A stretch of 64,000 bases of DNA from an uncultured Clostridia bacterium (GTDB taxonomy: Bacteria > Bacillota > Clostridia > Oscillospirales > Acutalibacteraceae). The notes beneath the pieces were generated by a model that made no database searches, was not told where the DNA came from, and saw only the letters and a program-made list of their open reading frames with translations. Below are positions 35,410-44,400 of the stretch, one piece after another. The translations under genes were made by a program, and so were the position numbers. The stretch covers positions 54,668 to 118,667 of the forward strand of contig CAKZZL010000038.1 of the NCBI GenBank assembly GCA_937884995.1. Reading direction: 5' to 3'. The first letter of the stretch is position 1. Each line of letters begins with the position of its first letter.

Positions 35410-36159
35410 TTATTCTTTTTCTTTTATCGGTATAATACCGCCTATGTCTATTATATCATGATTTTCTATATAATCAAATTTGATTTTATTATCATTTAAG
35501 AATCTATAAATAGAATCGAAATCTAAATGTTTTCGTATATCTCCGTTAAATAAGAGATGCCTTTTGGATATAAGGCAACTGCAACCGCCTATAAAGCCGT
35601 AATTCTGGCCCTCCAGCTTTACAGAACCCTTTGATACAAGGATTGAGCTAATTTTCGGCAATCCCGCAGTTTTCATATATATTGAAGGATCATCTGTAAT
35701 AAACTTATTTTTGTCGACAATGCATATGGAACATTTAGAATAGCCTTGCTTTACATCTATTATCTTCTTATTATTTTCTTTCGCATAATCAGCTATATTT
35801 GAATCAATTATATCCTTATTGCATATGATATAGTCCCCTATATCGGCAACATTTAATCTGCAATCATATGGATAAGGTGATTTAACTATTTCTTGGGTAA
35901 AATATATATCAGCATCAGGAAGAAATTTAATTAAATCTTTTTGAGAAATATCAAAAATGAATGAATTTTTCCCTTTATGAAATATATTTAGGTCCGTATG
36001 ATAAGAGATATTATCCGAAAGAAAGTCATTATTCGATGATAATATGTATTCAATATTCAGCTTTTGAAGTTTATTTAATAAAACTTTATCTTTATCTGTG
36101 ACAATAACTTCCGTGACATCATTATCAGGAAGATTTGTATTTAACAAATATCTGTTCAA
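35410..36159 (-). CDS. DUF6873-like protein (GME-fold)
   Basis: A 249-residue soluble protein. The pattern KQGYSKCSICIVDKN, ITDD, GFIGGCSCLI, LFNGD and a closing DIGGIIPI matches what I recall of the DUF6873 family in Clostridia, which is assigned a guanidino-group-modifying enzyme (GME, amidinotransferase/deiminase-like) fold. Conserved cysteine and aspartate residues could form an active site, but no substrate is known. Its start overlaps the radA stop by four bases, so it is co-translated with radA. The family call rests on memory of the motif pattern and needs a profile search. Confidence 0.65.
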   Translation of the reverse strand: MNRYLLNTNLPDNDVTEVIVTDKDKVLLNKLQKLNIEYILSSNNDFLSDNISYHTDLNIFHKGKNSFIFDISQKDLIKFLPDADIYFTQEIVKSPYPYDCRLNVADIGDYIICNKDIIDSNIADYAKENNKKIIDVKQGYSKCSICIVDKNKFITDDPSIYMKTAGLPKISSILVSKGSVKLEGQNYGFIGGCSCLISKRHLLFNGDIRKHLDFDSIYRFLNDNKIKFDYIENHDIIDIGGIIPIKEKE

Positions 36160-37529
36160 CTTATTATCGCCTCAAATGCCTGACGTATATTTTTCGCAGG
36201 TATAATATCTATTTCATTTTTTAATTCTTTATTTATCTTCTTGAAGTTGTGATAAGGAATTATACATTTCTTAAAACCGAGTTTTGCGGCTTCTTTTATT
36301 CTTTGATCGCAATTATTTACTGAACGTATCTCCCCTGCCAGTCCTATTTCGCCTAATGCAATGACATCATCGGGAACAATAACATCTTTTAAGCTGGAAA
36401 CAATTGCCAAAGCTATTGATAAATCAGCAGCAGTTTCATCAATTTTTAAGCCACCGATTACATTTGTATAACAATCCATATTGTTTAAGTAATAGCCTAC
36501 TCTCTTTTCCAGAACTGCAATAAGCATAGCCATACGGCCGTAATCGATACCTGTTGCCATACGTCTTGGTGTGCCAAATCCTGTCGGTGTTACAAGGCTT
36601 TGAATTTCAGCCATTATCGGTCTGCTGCCTTCCATAAGGCAAGCAATACATGTACCGGATACATTGTTAGGTTTCCCAGAAATTAACATTTTGGATGGGT
36701 CTTCAACTTCTTCAAGTCCCCTGTCTGTCATTTCAAATACACCGATTTCATTTGTTGAGCCATATCTGTTCTTAACAGCTCTTAAAATCCTGTATGAAGT
36801 GTTTCTGTCCCCTTCAAAATATAAGACAGAATCGACAATATGTTCAAGTACCTTCGGACCTGCAATATTTCCGTCTTTATTAACATGTCCTACAAGAAAT
36901 ATCGGTATTCCTGTAGCTTTTGCAGTTCTTGTAAAAAGATTTGTTGATTCTCTGACTTGAGTAACACTTCCGGGAGATGAAGTCAGCTCCCCTATCTCCA
37001 TGGTCTGAATAGAGTCTATTATGGCTATATCAGGCTTTTCCGAAAGAATATATTCTGATATATATTGAGCATCTGTTTCACATAAAATTGATAAATTATC
37101 ACTGTCTACGGAAAGCCTTGATGCTCTCATTTTTATCTGATGGGCAGATTCTTCTCCGGATACATATAAGATCTTATACTTTTTTCCTAAGAACTGACAA
37201 ATTTGCAACAAAATAGTTGATTTCCCTATGCCCGGATCACCTGACAAAAGGACAATTGATCCTCTTACAAGTCCCCCGCCGAGTACGCGGTTCATCTCGG
37301 TTAAACCTGTATCATATCTGTCAAAAATATCAGATTTAATTTCAGATAAAGCATATGCCTTTGAACGGTCGGGTGAAAATGATTTTTTAATAGGTGATTC
37401 TTTTGAAATAGTTCGTATTTCTTCATTTAATGTGTTCCACTCACCGCATTCAGGACATTGTCCCAGCCATTTCGGGTTTTCATATCCGCACTCACTGCAA
37501 ATATATATTGTTTTAGTTTTGTTATTCAT
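36156..37529 (-). CDS. radA: DNA repair ATPase RadA
   Basis: A 457-residue RecA-like branch-migration helicase. The N-terminal zinc finger CSECG...CPECGEWNT (residues about 9-27), Walker A GDPGIGKST, Walker B (DIAIIDSIQTM), the RadA-specific KNRYGSTNEIGVFEM and a C-terminal Lon-like domain (GGLKIDETAADLSIALAI; GEIGLAGEIR) are all present. I start at the ATG at 37529; the in-frame GTG at 37538 is part of its AGGTGATAT ribosome region. It heads a unit with a DUF6873-like gene and a small membrane peptide. Confidence 0.95.
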   Translation of the reverse strand: MNNKTKTIYICSECGYENPKWLGQCPECGEWNTLNEEIRTISKESPIKKSFSPDRSKAYALSEIKSDIFDRYDTGLTEMNRVLGGGLVRGSIVLLSGDPGIGKSTILLQICQFLGKKYKILYVSGEESAHQIKMRASRLSVDSDNLSILCETDAQYISEYILSEKPDIAIIDSIQTMEIGELTSSPGSVTQVRESTNLFTRTAKATGIPIFLVGHVNKDGNIAGPKVLEHIVDSVLYFEGDRNTSYRILRAVKNRYGSTNEIGVFEMTDRGLEEVEDPSKMLISGKPNNVSGTCIACLMEGSRPIMAEIQSLVTPTGFGTPRRMATGIDYGRMAMLIAVLEKRVGYYLNNMDCYTNVIGGLKIDETAADLSIALAIVSSLKDVIVPDDVIALGEIGLAGEIRSVNNCDQRIKEAAKLGFKKCIIPYHNFKKINKELKNEIDIIPAKNIRQAFEAIIS

Positions 37530-37624
37530 ATATATCACCTACCGGCTTGATTTTTTTATTATCATTTATCAATACTATTTTAGCACAAGCAGTGTCCGAT
37601 AAATAGTATATAGGCAAATTTTTT

Positions 37625-37669
37625 ATTAAAAAATCGCTTAAAACCCGGTTTTAGGATTTCAAGCGATTT
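37625..37669 (-). terminator. Terminator of rpsB-tsf
   Basis: On the minus strand AAATCGCTT (37669-37661) pairs with AAGCGATTT (37639-37631), with an inner AAAAC/GTTTT stem, followed by a T-rich tail. Confidence 0.85.
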
Positions 37670-37689
37670 AATAAAGTATAGCAAATTAA

Positions 37690-38787
37690 TTATTTAATCA
37701 TATTTGCGATTTCAGCAGCAAAATCTTCCTGTTTCTTTTCAATTCCCTCGCCTCTTTCGAAACGTACAAACTTCTTGATCTTAATATCTGTTCCAAGAGC
37801 CTTAGAAACTGAATTGATATAGCCGTTTACATTGCCGTCGAAAAGGTCTGAACGTACAAAAGGCTGGTCAAGAAGGCATATTTCTTTAAGCTGCTTAGCG
37901 AAACGTCCTTCAACTGCGCCTGCGAAAATTTTGTTTTCAGTAATAGCTGATTTGATATTGACAGCTGTTTCAGCAAGTTTTGCTGCAGCTTCCTTTGAAA
38001 GGAAGTTAAAGAGGAATTTATCATTCATCTTCTCTTTAAGAACAGCAATATCTTCGTTTGAAACAAGTTTTTCGTCAATTGCTTTCTTGATAAGGTCAAG
38101 AAGAATTGGCTTCGGAAGAGTTGCAGGATTATTGAGTGAGCTGTCAATTGTAATGCTCTTCATCTTAGCTATTTCATCATCAGAAATATCATATTTGCTG
38201 AGATATTCAGGGTTCATAGCTGCAACTTGCATTGCTATATTCTTACCCATTGCAATAAACTCAGGATTCTGAGCTGTAGCATCATCAACATCAAATAAGA
38301 TCATAACGCCTACTGTACCGCCTGCATGTATATATGTAGCAACTGTACCGTCATAACGTTCAAATCTTCTTACTTTCATATTTTCACGAAGAGCAAGGAA
38401 TACTTCCTGAACTGCTTCTTCAACTGTGCATTCACCGTCAGATACCTTAGTCTTAAGAAGAGCATCAAGGTCAGCGGGATTTGCATCAACAACTGTCTTA
38501 ACAACATGAGCTGCAAGATTTTTGAAAGGTTCACCATTAGCAACGAAGTCTGTTTCACAGTTAATTTCGACAAGAGCCCCTGCCTTACCATTGCTGTATG
38601 CAGCAACTGTACCTTCGGCAGCAACACGGCTTGACTTCTTAGCAGCAGAAGCAAGTCCTTTTTCTCTTAAAATATCAACAGCCTTGTCCATATCGCCGTC
38701 AGCTTCAACAAGAGCCTTTTTACAATCCATCATACCTACGCCGGTCTTTTCACGAAGAGCCTGTACGTCTTTTGCAGTAAATGCCAT
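37690..38787 (-). CDS. tsf: Translation elongation factor Ts
   Basis: A 365-residue nucleotide exchange factor for EF-Tu. The N-terminal UBA-like part LREKTGVGMMDCKKALVEADGDMDKA and the core EINCETDFVA are canonical. The usual length is about 285-310; the extra residues lie around 220-290, between the AMNPEYLSKYDISDDEI helix and the ending RFAKQLKEICLLDQPFV. This looks like an in-frame insertion in the C-terminal subdomain rather than a fusion. The gene follows rpsB after 65 bases containing a hairpin. The start has GGAGG upstream. Confidence 0.95.
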   Translation of the reverse strand: MAFTAKDVQALREKTGVGMMDCKKALVEADGDMDKAVDILREKGLASAAKKSSRVAAEGTVAAYSNGKAGALVEINCETDFVANGEPFKNLAAHVVKTVVDANPADLDALLKTKVSDGECTVEEAVQEVFLALRENMKVRRFERYDGTVATYIHAGGTVGVMILFDVDDATAQNPEFIAMGKNIAMQVAAMNPEYLSKYDISDDEIAKMKSITIDSSLNNPATLPKPILLDLIKKAIDEKLVSNEDIAVLKEKMNDKFLFNFLSKEAAAKLAETAVNIKSAITENKIFAGAVEGRFAKQLKEICLLDQPFVRSDLFDGNVNGYINSVSKALGTDIKIKKFVRFERGEGIEKKQEDFAAEIANMIK

Positions 38788-38814
38788 AATTATTACCTCC
38801 GTTTATATAAAGTA

Positions 38815-38841
38815 AGCCCGCAACACTTTTCGCAACGGGCT
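38815..38841 (-). other. Hairpin between rpsB and tsf
   Basis: AGCCCG (38841-38836 on the minus strand) pairs with CGGGCT (38820-38815), with further GCG/TGT-type pairing inside. There is no T run, so it is probably an attenuating or stabilising mRNA structure. Confidence 0.5.
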
Positions 38842-38852
38842 ATATAAGTCAA

Positions 38853-39686
38853 TTATTCTGCAGTTTCTTCTGCTTCAGCTGTAGCTTCTTCTGCAACATC
38901 TGCTGTTTCTTCAACAGTTTCTGTTACTTCTTCTGTAGCTTCTTCAGCTTTTTCTTCAACTTCAGCCTCACTAGCTGTATCATCAATAGCAGCAGCGCCT
39001 GCTTCACCTTGTCTGCCCTCTATAACTGCATCAGCCATAGCGCCTGCAATAAGTTTAACGGCACGGATAGCATCATCGTTACCGGGAATAACATAATCAA
39101 CATCATCAGGGTCGCAGTTAGTATCAACGATAGCGATTACCGGGATACCGAGTTTTCTTGCTTCAAGAACTGCTATTCTTTCTTTACGTGGGTCAACAAC
39201 AAACAAAGCGGCAGGTTGTCTCTTCATTTCTGTGATACCACCGATGAATTTTTCAAGTTTTTCGATTTCAAGTTCATACTTAGCAACTTCTTTTTTGGGA
39301 AGAAGATCGAATGTTCCGTCTTCCTGCATTGCCTTAAGCTGAGCAAGTCTCTTAATTCTCTGCTTAATTGTTGTGAAGTTTGTAAGCATACCGCCAAGCC
39401 AACGAGCGTTTACATAAGGCATTCCGCAACGAATTGCTTCTTCCTTAACAGAGCTCTGTGCCTGCTTCTTTGTACCTACGAAAAGGATTTCGTCGCCGTT
39501 TTCAGCGATTTCCTTTACTACGTTATAAGCTTCTTCGAGCTTCTTAACGGTTTTCTGGAGGTCTATGATATAGATACCATTTCTCTCCGTGAAAATGTAC
39601 TCTGCCATCTTAGGGTTCCATCTTCTTGTCTGATGACCGAAGTGAACGCCTGCTTCGAGTAATTGTTTCATTGAAACTACTGACAT
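38853..39686 (-). CDS. rpsB: 30S ribosomal protein S2
   Basis: A 277-residue protein of the small subunit. Family signatures are MKQLLEAGVHFGHQTRRWNPKM, YIIDLQKT, VGTKKQAQ, RWLGGMLTNF and the IVDTNCDPDDVDYVIPGNDDA segment. The final 45-50 residues are an extra tail made almost only of A, E, T and V, common in some Clostridia and likely disordered. It heads rpsB-tsf behind a structured leader. Confidence 0.97.
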   Translation of the reverse strand: MSVVSMKQLLEAGVHFGHQTRRWNPKMAEYIFTERNGIYIIDLQKTVKKLEEAYNVVKEIAENGDEILFVGTKKQAQSSVKEEAIRCGMPYVNARWLGGMLTNFTTIKQRIKRLAQLKAMQEDGTFDLLPKKEVAKYELEIEKLEKFIGGITEMKRQPAALFVVDPRKERIAVLEARKLGIPVIAIVDTNCDPDDVDYVIPGNDDAIRAVKLIAGAMADAVIEGRQGEAGAAAIDDTASEAEVEEKAEEATEEVTETVEETADVAEEATAEAEETAE

Positions 39687-39705
39687 TTTATTGTCCTCCT
39701 TATTT

Positions 39706-39787
39706 TTTATCCTCTGTATGGTTCATCTCCCACCCGGGACATCTATTCAATGCAATTCCGGATAAAATAGCCATACATGCGAATTGC
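39706..39787 (-). promoter_or_regulatory. Structured leader of rpsB (candidate autoregulatory RNA)
   Basis: On the minus strand GCAATTC (39787-39781) and GAATTGC (39758-39752) form a hairpin whose loop holds TGTATGG (39777-39771 region, complement of CCATACA) and TTTATCC (complement of GGATAAA at 39760-39766). Downstream, CCATACA (39721-39715) and GGATAAA (39712-39706) are perfect 7-base complements of those two loop segments, the second lying just before the AGGAGG ribosome site. The order A-B-A'-B' means both pairings together would be a pseudoknot, or they are alternatives to the hairpin. This is the arrangement expected of an S2 feedback switch; the function is inferred. Confidence 0.55.
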
Positions 39788-39793
39788 TTTAGA

Positions 39794-39822
39794 ATTATAT
39801 CATATAGAATTCACAAAATCAA
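39794..39822 (-). promoter_or_regulatory. Promoter of rpsB-tsf
   Basis: On the minus strand TTGATT (39822-39817), a 17-base spacer and TATAAT (39799-39794). The leader is about 100 bases. Confidence 0.8.
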
Positions 39823-39832
39823 TAGAATTTTC

Positions 39833-41686
39833 TTATTTTCTTTGCTTTTTTCGACCTTTTTCCTTGTAGTTTTTCGGATGATTTTTTTGATCATTTTTAT
39901 CCTTAATCAAACAATTGGGACCGTTTCCTATAAGATCCCTCCTGCCCGCCTTTACAAGTGCCTCATATACTAAATCATAATTTTTAGGATTATAGTATTG
40001 CATCAAGGCTCTTTGCATTGCCTTATCATGCGGATTTTTTGCAACATAGACCTCTTTCAGGCTATATGGATCAAGTCCTGTATAAAACATTGCAGTTGAT
40101 ACTGTGCCCGGTGTAGGATAAAAATCCTGAACCTGTTCGGGATGCAATTTTTCTTTCTTTATAAAAAGAGCAAGTTCAATAGCATCTTTTAAATCGGCAC
40201 CGGGATGCGAAGACATTAAATACGGAACAAGATATTGTTCTTTACCTATCTTTTTTGTGTAATCAAAATACTTTTTGGAAAATCTTATATATGATTCAAT
40301 ATGCTGTTTGCACATTTTATCCAAAACAGATGCAGAGCAATGTTCTGGCGCTACTTTGAGTTGCCCGCTTATATGATACTCAACAAGTTCTTTAAAAAAT
40401 TCATCATTTTTATCTTCCAGAAGATAATCATACCTGATGCCGGACCTTATAAAAACTTTTTTAATTTTCGGCAGATTGCGGATTTCTCTGAGTATGTCCA
40501 GATATTCCTCATGACTTGCTATAAGGTTTGGACAAACATTTGGCGCAAGGCATTTTTTGTCTTTGCATAGGCCTTTTGTCTCTTGGATAAGACATGAAGG
40601 CTTTCTGAAATTGGCAGTAGGGCCTCCTATATCATGTATATATCCCTTGAAACCGTCAAGTTCAGTTAAAAGTTTTGCTTCCTTTATTATTGACTCTTTT
40701 GATCTTGAACTTATATATCTGCCTTGATGAAATGCAATTGAACAGAAATTACATCCTCCAAAGCATCCTCTGTTGTGAGTTATTGAAAATTCTACTTCTG
40801 TAAGACCGGGAACACCGCCGAGTTTTTCATATGAAGGATGATATTTTCTTACATATGGTAATGCATAGACTTCATCAAGTTCATTGCTGTTTAAGGGTTC
40901 CATAGGTATATTTTGGACAAGCATAAGCCCTTTATGACGCTGTTTTACCATTTTCCCCCTTATATGATCCTGCTGGTCTTGCTGAATTCTGCACGAAATT
41001 GCATACTCTCTTTTTGAGTTTATAACATTATCAAAGGATGGACATTCAACGCCGCCATAAGGAGTTTCCCTAACATCTGTCAAAAAACATGTTCCCTTTA
41101 TATCATGTATAGTCTTGATATTTTCACCCTTATCAAGTCTTTGTGCAATCATAAGAGTTTGTTTTTCTCCCATGCCGTATGTTAATAAATCAGCCTTTGA
41201 TTCTATAAGGATTGAAGGTCTTATCTTGTCATCCCAGTAATCATAATGAGCAAAACGACGAAGTGATGCCTCAAGTCCACCGATTATTATGGGAATTTCG
41301 CCATAGATTTCACGTATCTTATTACAATAAACTATAACAGCTCTGTCAGGTCTTTTCCCCATGACACCGCCCGGAGTATATGCATCTTTGCTTCTTTTCT
41401 TTTTGGCAACAGTATAATGGGCCACCATTGAATCGATATTGCCGGATGAAACGAAAAAGCCCAGACGGGGTCTTCCGAAAATCATAAAATCTTTTTCGTT
41501 TCTCCAGTCGGGCTGTGATATAAAGCCAATCTTAAAGCCGGCATTATCTAATACTCTTGTGATTATTGCTGAACCGAAACTGGGATGATCCACATATGCA
41601 TCCCCTGATACATAGACAAAATCGACCTGATCCCAGCCTCTGTTTATCATATCCTCTTTTGATATAGGCAAAAAGCTATTATTCAT
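39833..41686 (-). CDS. YgiQ-family radical SAM protein
   Basis: A 617-residue protein with an N-terminal DUF/UPF0313-type domain (FVYVSGDAYVDHPSFG; GFISQPDWR; GRPRLGFFVSSGNIDSMVAHYT) and a central radical S-adenosylmethionine domain whose [4Fe-4S] cysteines are in NRGCFGGCNFCSIAFHQG. The C-terminal part carries VPYLMSSHPG and QVQDFYPTPGT. YgiQ proteins have no established reaction. I start at the ATG at 41686, which overlaps the ftsK stop by 8 bases; an upstream in-frame start at 41731 would overlap ftsK more and add a non-conserved leader. It is the downstream gene of an ftsK-ygiQ unit. Confidence 0.88.
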   Translation of the reverse strand: MNNSFLPISKEDMINRGWDQVDFVYVSGDAYVDHPSFGSAIITRVLDNAGFKIGFISQPDWRNEKDFMIFGRPRLGFFVSSGNIDSMVAHYTVAKKKRSKDAYTPGGVMGKRPDRAVIVYCNKIREIYGEIPIIIGGLEASLRRFAHYDYWDDKIRPSILIESKADLLTYGMGEKQTLMIAQRLDKGENIKTIHDIKGTCFLTDVRETPYGGVECPSFDNVINSKREYAISCRIQQDQQDHIRGKMVKQRHKGLMLVQNIPMEPLNSNELDEVYALPYVRKYHPSYEKLGGVPGLTEVEFSITHNRGCFGGCNFCSIAFHQGRYISSRSKESIIKEAKLLTELDGFKGYIHDIGGPTANFRKPSCLIQETKGLCKDKKCLAPNVCPNLIASHEEYLDILREIRNLPKIKKVFIRSGIRYDYLLEDKNDEFFKELVEYHISGQLKVAPEHCSASVLDKMCKQHIESYIRFSKKYFDYTKKIGKEQYLVPYLMSSHPGADLKDAIELALFIKKEKLHPEQVQDFYPTPGTVSTAMFYTGLDPYSLKEVYVAKNPHDKAMQRALMQYYNPKNYDLVYEALVKAGRRDLIGNGPNCLIKDKNDQKNHPKNYKEKGRKKQRK

Positions 41687-44126
41687 AATCATCTTCATCA
41701 AAAAGGTCATCCTGATGAGGCTCAGACTCATCTGATCTCATAGCATTCATTTCCATATATTGCTGTTTGCTTATAAGAACTTTTCTCGGTTTTGAGCCTT
41801 CATATGGACCTATGACGTTATTTTCTTCCAGCTGATCCATAATTCTGGCAGCTCTTGCATAACCGAGCTGAAGTTTTCTTTGAAGTAATGTAGTGGAAGC
41901 GCTCTGAGCATCTACAACGACTTTGACAGCATCTTCATATACACTGTCCTTTGTTCCTCCGGAATTGTCTGCGGGAGCGGAGGCAGCAGATTTCTTGCCT
42001 GCACCTATAGCTTCAGCTTCTTTATCTACTTCGTCCTGAATGTTTTCATCATATTTAACAATACTGCTGTTTTTTAGAAAGTTAACGACTTTTTCAACTT
42101 CTTTTTCGGATAAGAAGCAACCTTGCACACGAACTGGTTTTGCAATACCTACAGGATAATAAAGCATATCGCCGTTACCCAGAAGTTTTTCAGCACCTGT
42201 TGTATCCATAATAACTCTTGAGTCTGTGCTTGAAGAAACAGAAAGAGCTATACGGCTTGGAATATTTGCTTTGATAAGTCCTGTAATAACGTCAACTCTC
42301 GGGCTTTGTGTAGCAATTACAAGGTGCATACCGGCAGCTCTGGCCATCTGAGCAAGTCTGCATATTGAGTCTTCAACTTCATTCGGTGCAGCCATCATAA
42401 GGTCAGATAACTCATCGATAAAAATAACAATTTGAGGAAGTTTTTCTTTCCCCTCGCCTTCGCATACACTGTTATATCCTGAAATATCCCTGACACTGCT
42501 TTCAGAGAACTTTTTATATCTGTTAAGCATTTCCTTAACGGCCCAGCCAAGCGCACCTGCTGCCTTTCTGGGGTCTGATACAACAGGTATCATAAGATGC
42601 GGGATTCCGTTATATATATTAAACTCAACTTGTTTCGGGTCTATCATTATTAGCTTAACTTCGTCCGGTGATGCGTTATATAAAAGGCTTACAATCATGG
42701 AATTAAGACATACGGATTTACCGGAACCGGTAGTACCTGCAACAAGAAGATGCGGCATCTTTGCCAAATCACAATAGATGAAGTTACCGGTGATATCTTT
42801 ACCTAAACCGACAATAAGCTTTGATTTCTTGTTTTTGTATTGTTCTTGGTCAATTACTTCTCTCAAACTAACTGTATTTCTGCTTTTATTCGGCACTTCT
42901 ATACCAACAGCAGCTTTGCCGGGTATTGGAGCTTCGATTCTTACTCCGGATGCTGCAAGATTTAATGCAATATCATCTGCAAGGCCTGTGATTTTACTGA
43001 TTTTAACACCTGCTGCAGGCTGTATTTCATATCTTGTTACAGAAGGTCCGTGAGCAATATCAACAATACGTGTTTCAACACTGAAACTTCTTAATGTTTC
43101 AATAAGTTTTTCAGCATTTGATTTAAGTTCGGACTCAAAATCTGCAGAATTGCCATCTTTCGGCATTGAAAGACAATCAATAGGAGGATAAATATATGGC
43201 ATATCTATCTCTTCTGTTTCATCTATCTCTTCCGCCTTTTCAATAGCAGTTTTTTCTTTTTTAGGAGTTTTGACAGGTTCTTCTTTCAATGCTTCCTGGC
43301 CCGAACTCTTCTTTATTATTTCATCGATATTGACTGTATAGTCGTCTGTAGGGAATTTATTTTTTTCTTCCTTTAACATATCCTCAAACAAAGGCATCTC
43401 GGAAATTACCGGGTCCGGTCCCAGGTCAATATCTATATCCCTTTGTTTTTCTTTTCTTTGTTCCTTCTTTTCTTCCTTTATTGCCTCAATTCTTTCGCCA
43501 TAATCATTAATCTTTTCTTCTGTGACCTCCCCTATCTTTTTAACCGGCTTTTTAACACCGTTATATAGATTGGATAAAGTCAGATTGAAAAATATCATAA
43601 TGAGAACGAAAAGTATTATAAAGTTAATTACTAAACTTGCGACTTTGCTTCCTCCGGTTATAAGCATAAAGAGACCGCCTATGCAGGCACCCAAGGCACC
43701 TCCGCCTGTAAGATAACCTTCTATTGCATAATAGTTATATGCATCTTTAACGGCATAAAAGTAGTCCTCTACTCTGAAATCAATTGCATGGTCCATTTGT
43801 ATAACAGCAACAACAGAGCTTATGAACACAAAAATAACACTTATCTGAATAAGTTTCCCTTTAACCTTTTTTTCCAATGCAATTAATAAAGCGATAACAA
43901 GAAGAAAAATCGGATAAATAAATGAAAAGACTCCAAATATACCAAAAAGGAATGTTCTGATATATCCCCATACGTTATCATCGCCTGTATTAATTACCGA
44001 AAAACAAAACCATAAGACTGAAATAGCAAACATGATTATTGTCACAATCTGCTTATTTGATCCTGATTGATTTTTAGATTTTTGCTTTTTAGCATTAGCA
44101 GAAGATTTTTTCTTTTGATTTGCCAT
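41679..44126 (-). CDS. ftsK: DNA translocase FtsK/SpoIIIE
   Basis: An 815-residue membrane-anchored motor that pumps DNA at the septum. It has a basic N-terminus, four membrane helices within about residues 30-185, a charged linker (about 190-330), a RecA-like motor with Walker A AGTTGSGKS and Walker B VIFIDELSDLM, and a C-terminal gamma domain (LLQRKLQLGYARAARIMDQLE) that reads polar DNA sequences. I use the ATG at 44126 with GGGAG upstream rather than one 7 codons earlier. Whether it acts mainly in division or in sporulation cannot be told; no sporulation genes are diagnostic here. Confidence 0.93.
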   Translation of the reverse strand: MANQKKKSSANAKKQKSKNQSGSNKQIVTIIMFAISVLWFCFSVINTGDDNVWGYIRTFLFGIFGVFSFIYPIFLLVIALLIALEKKVKGKLIQISVIFVFISSVVAVIQMDHAIDFRVEDYFYAVKDAYNYYAIEGYLTGGGALGACIGGLFMLITGGSKVASLVINFIILFVLIMIFFNLTLSNLYNGVKKPVKKIGEVTEEKINDYGERIEAIKEEKKEQRKEKQRDIDIDLGPDPVISEMPLFEDMLKEEKNKFPTDDYTVNIDEIIKKSSGQEALKEEPVKTPKKEKTAIEKAEEIDETEEIDMPYIYPPIDCLSMPKDGNSADFESELKSNAEKLIETLRSFSVETRIVDIAHGPSVTRYEIQPAAGVKISKITGLADDIALNLAASGVRIEAPIPGKAAVGIEVPNKSRNTVSLREVIDQEQYKNKKSKLIVGLGKDITGNFIYCDLAKMPHLLVAGTTGSGKSVCLNSMIVSLLYNASPDEVKLIMIDPKQVEFNIYNGIPHLMIPVVSDPRKAAGALGWAVKEMLNRYKKFSESSVRDISGYNSVCEGEGKEKLPQIVIFIDELSDLMMAAPNEVEDSICRLAQMARAAGMHLVIATQSPRVDVITGLIKANIPSRIALSVSSSTDSRVIMDTTGAEKLLGNGDMLYYPVGIAKPVRVQGCFLSEKEVEKVVNFLKNSSIVKYDENIQDEVDKEAEAIGAGKKSAASAPADNSGGTKDSVYEDAVKVVVDAQSASTTLLQRKLQLGYARAARIMDQLEENNVIGPYEGSKPRKVLISKQQYMEMNAMRSDESEPHQDDLFDEDDYE

Positions 44127-44171
44127 ATTACAACTCCCAAATAGCAATAAATTCTTTTCAAAATCCTATAT

Positions 44172-44200
44172 ATTGTATCATAATATATATCTTTTTACAA
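44172..44200 (-). promoter_or_regulatory. Promoter of ftsK
   Basis: On the minus strand TTGTAA (44200-44195), a 17-base spacer and TACAAT (44177-44172). Confidence 0.65.
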
Positions 44201-44292
44201 GATTTTGGGTTAATTTTGTTCAATTTGGTAAGCAGAGCTCGGTATTTTCATATAAAAGAAATTTTTACACAAATTATTAGCAAAAAAGGCAT

Positions 44293-44310
44293 TAATTATT
44301 GTAATAATTA
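44293..44310. repeat. Inverted repeat upstream of the aconitase promoter
   Basis: TAATTATT (44293-44300) and AATAATTA (44303-44310) are perfect arms around GT, 15 bases before the acn -35. It could bind a regulator, but A/T-only repeats also arise by chance. Confidence 0.35.
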
Positions 44311-44324
44311 CGAAGAAAGAATGA

Positions 44325-44353
44325 TTGACAATATTTATTGAATACTATAAAAT
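44325..44353 (+). promoter_or_regulatory. Promoter of acn-icd-rex
   Basis: A perfect TTGACA (44325-44330), a 17-base spacer and TAAAAT (44348-44353); an alternative TATAAA at 44346 gives a 15-base spacer. The start would be near 44360. Confidence 0.75.
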
Positions 44354-44358
44354 AAAGA

Positions 44359-44377
44359 TTGTTAAAAAAATGAACAA
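44359..44377. promoter_or_regulatory. Candidate Rex-binding site at the acn start
   Basis: TTGTTAAAAAAATGAACAA resembles the clostridial Rex operator TTGTTAA-N4-TTAACAA, with one mismatch in the right half and a 5-base instead of 4-base spacer. It lies across the predicted transcription start of the operon that encodes rex itself. The off-by-one spacing lowers confidence. Confidence 0.45.
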
Positions 44378-44400
44378 GTTAGAGGAGATTTAGTTATATT

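Noticed and set aside
39009..39662. 217-codon frame antisense to rpsB
   Set aside because: It lies wholly within S2, is rich in C, F and S, and has no ribosome site or family motif.
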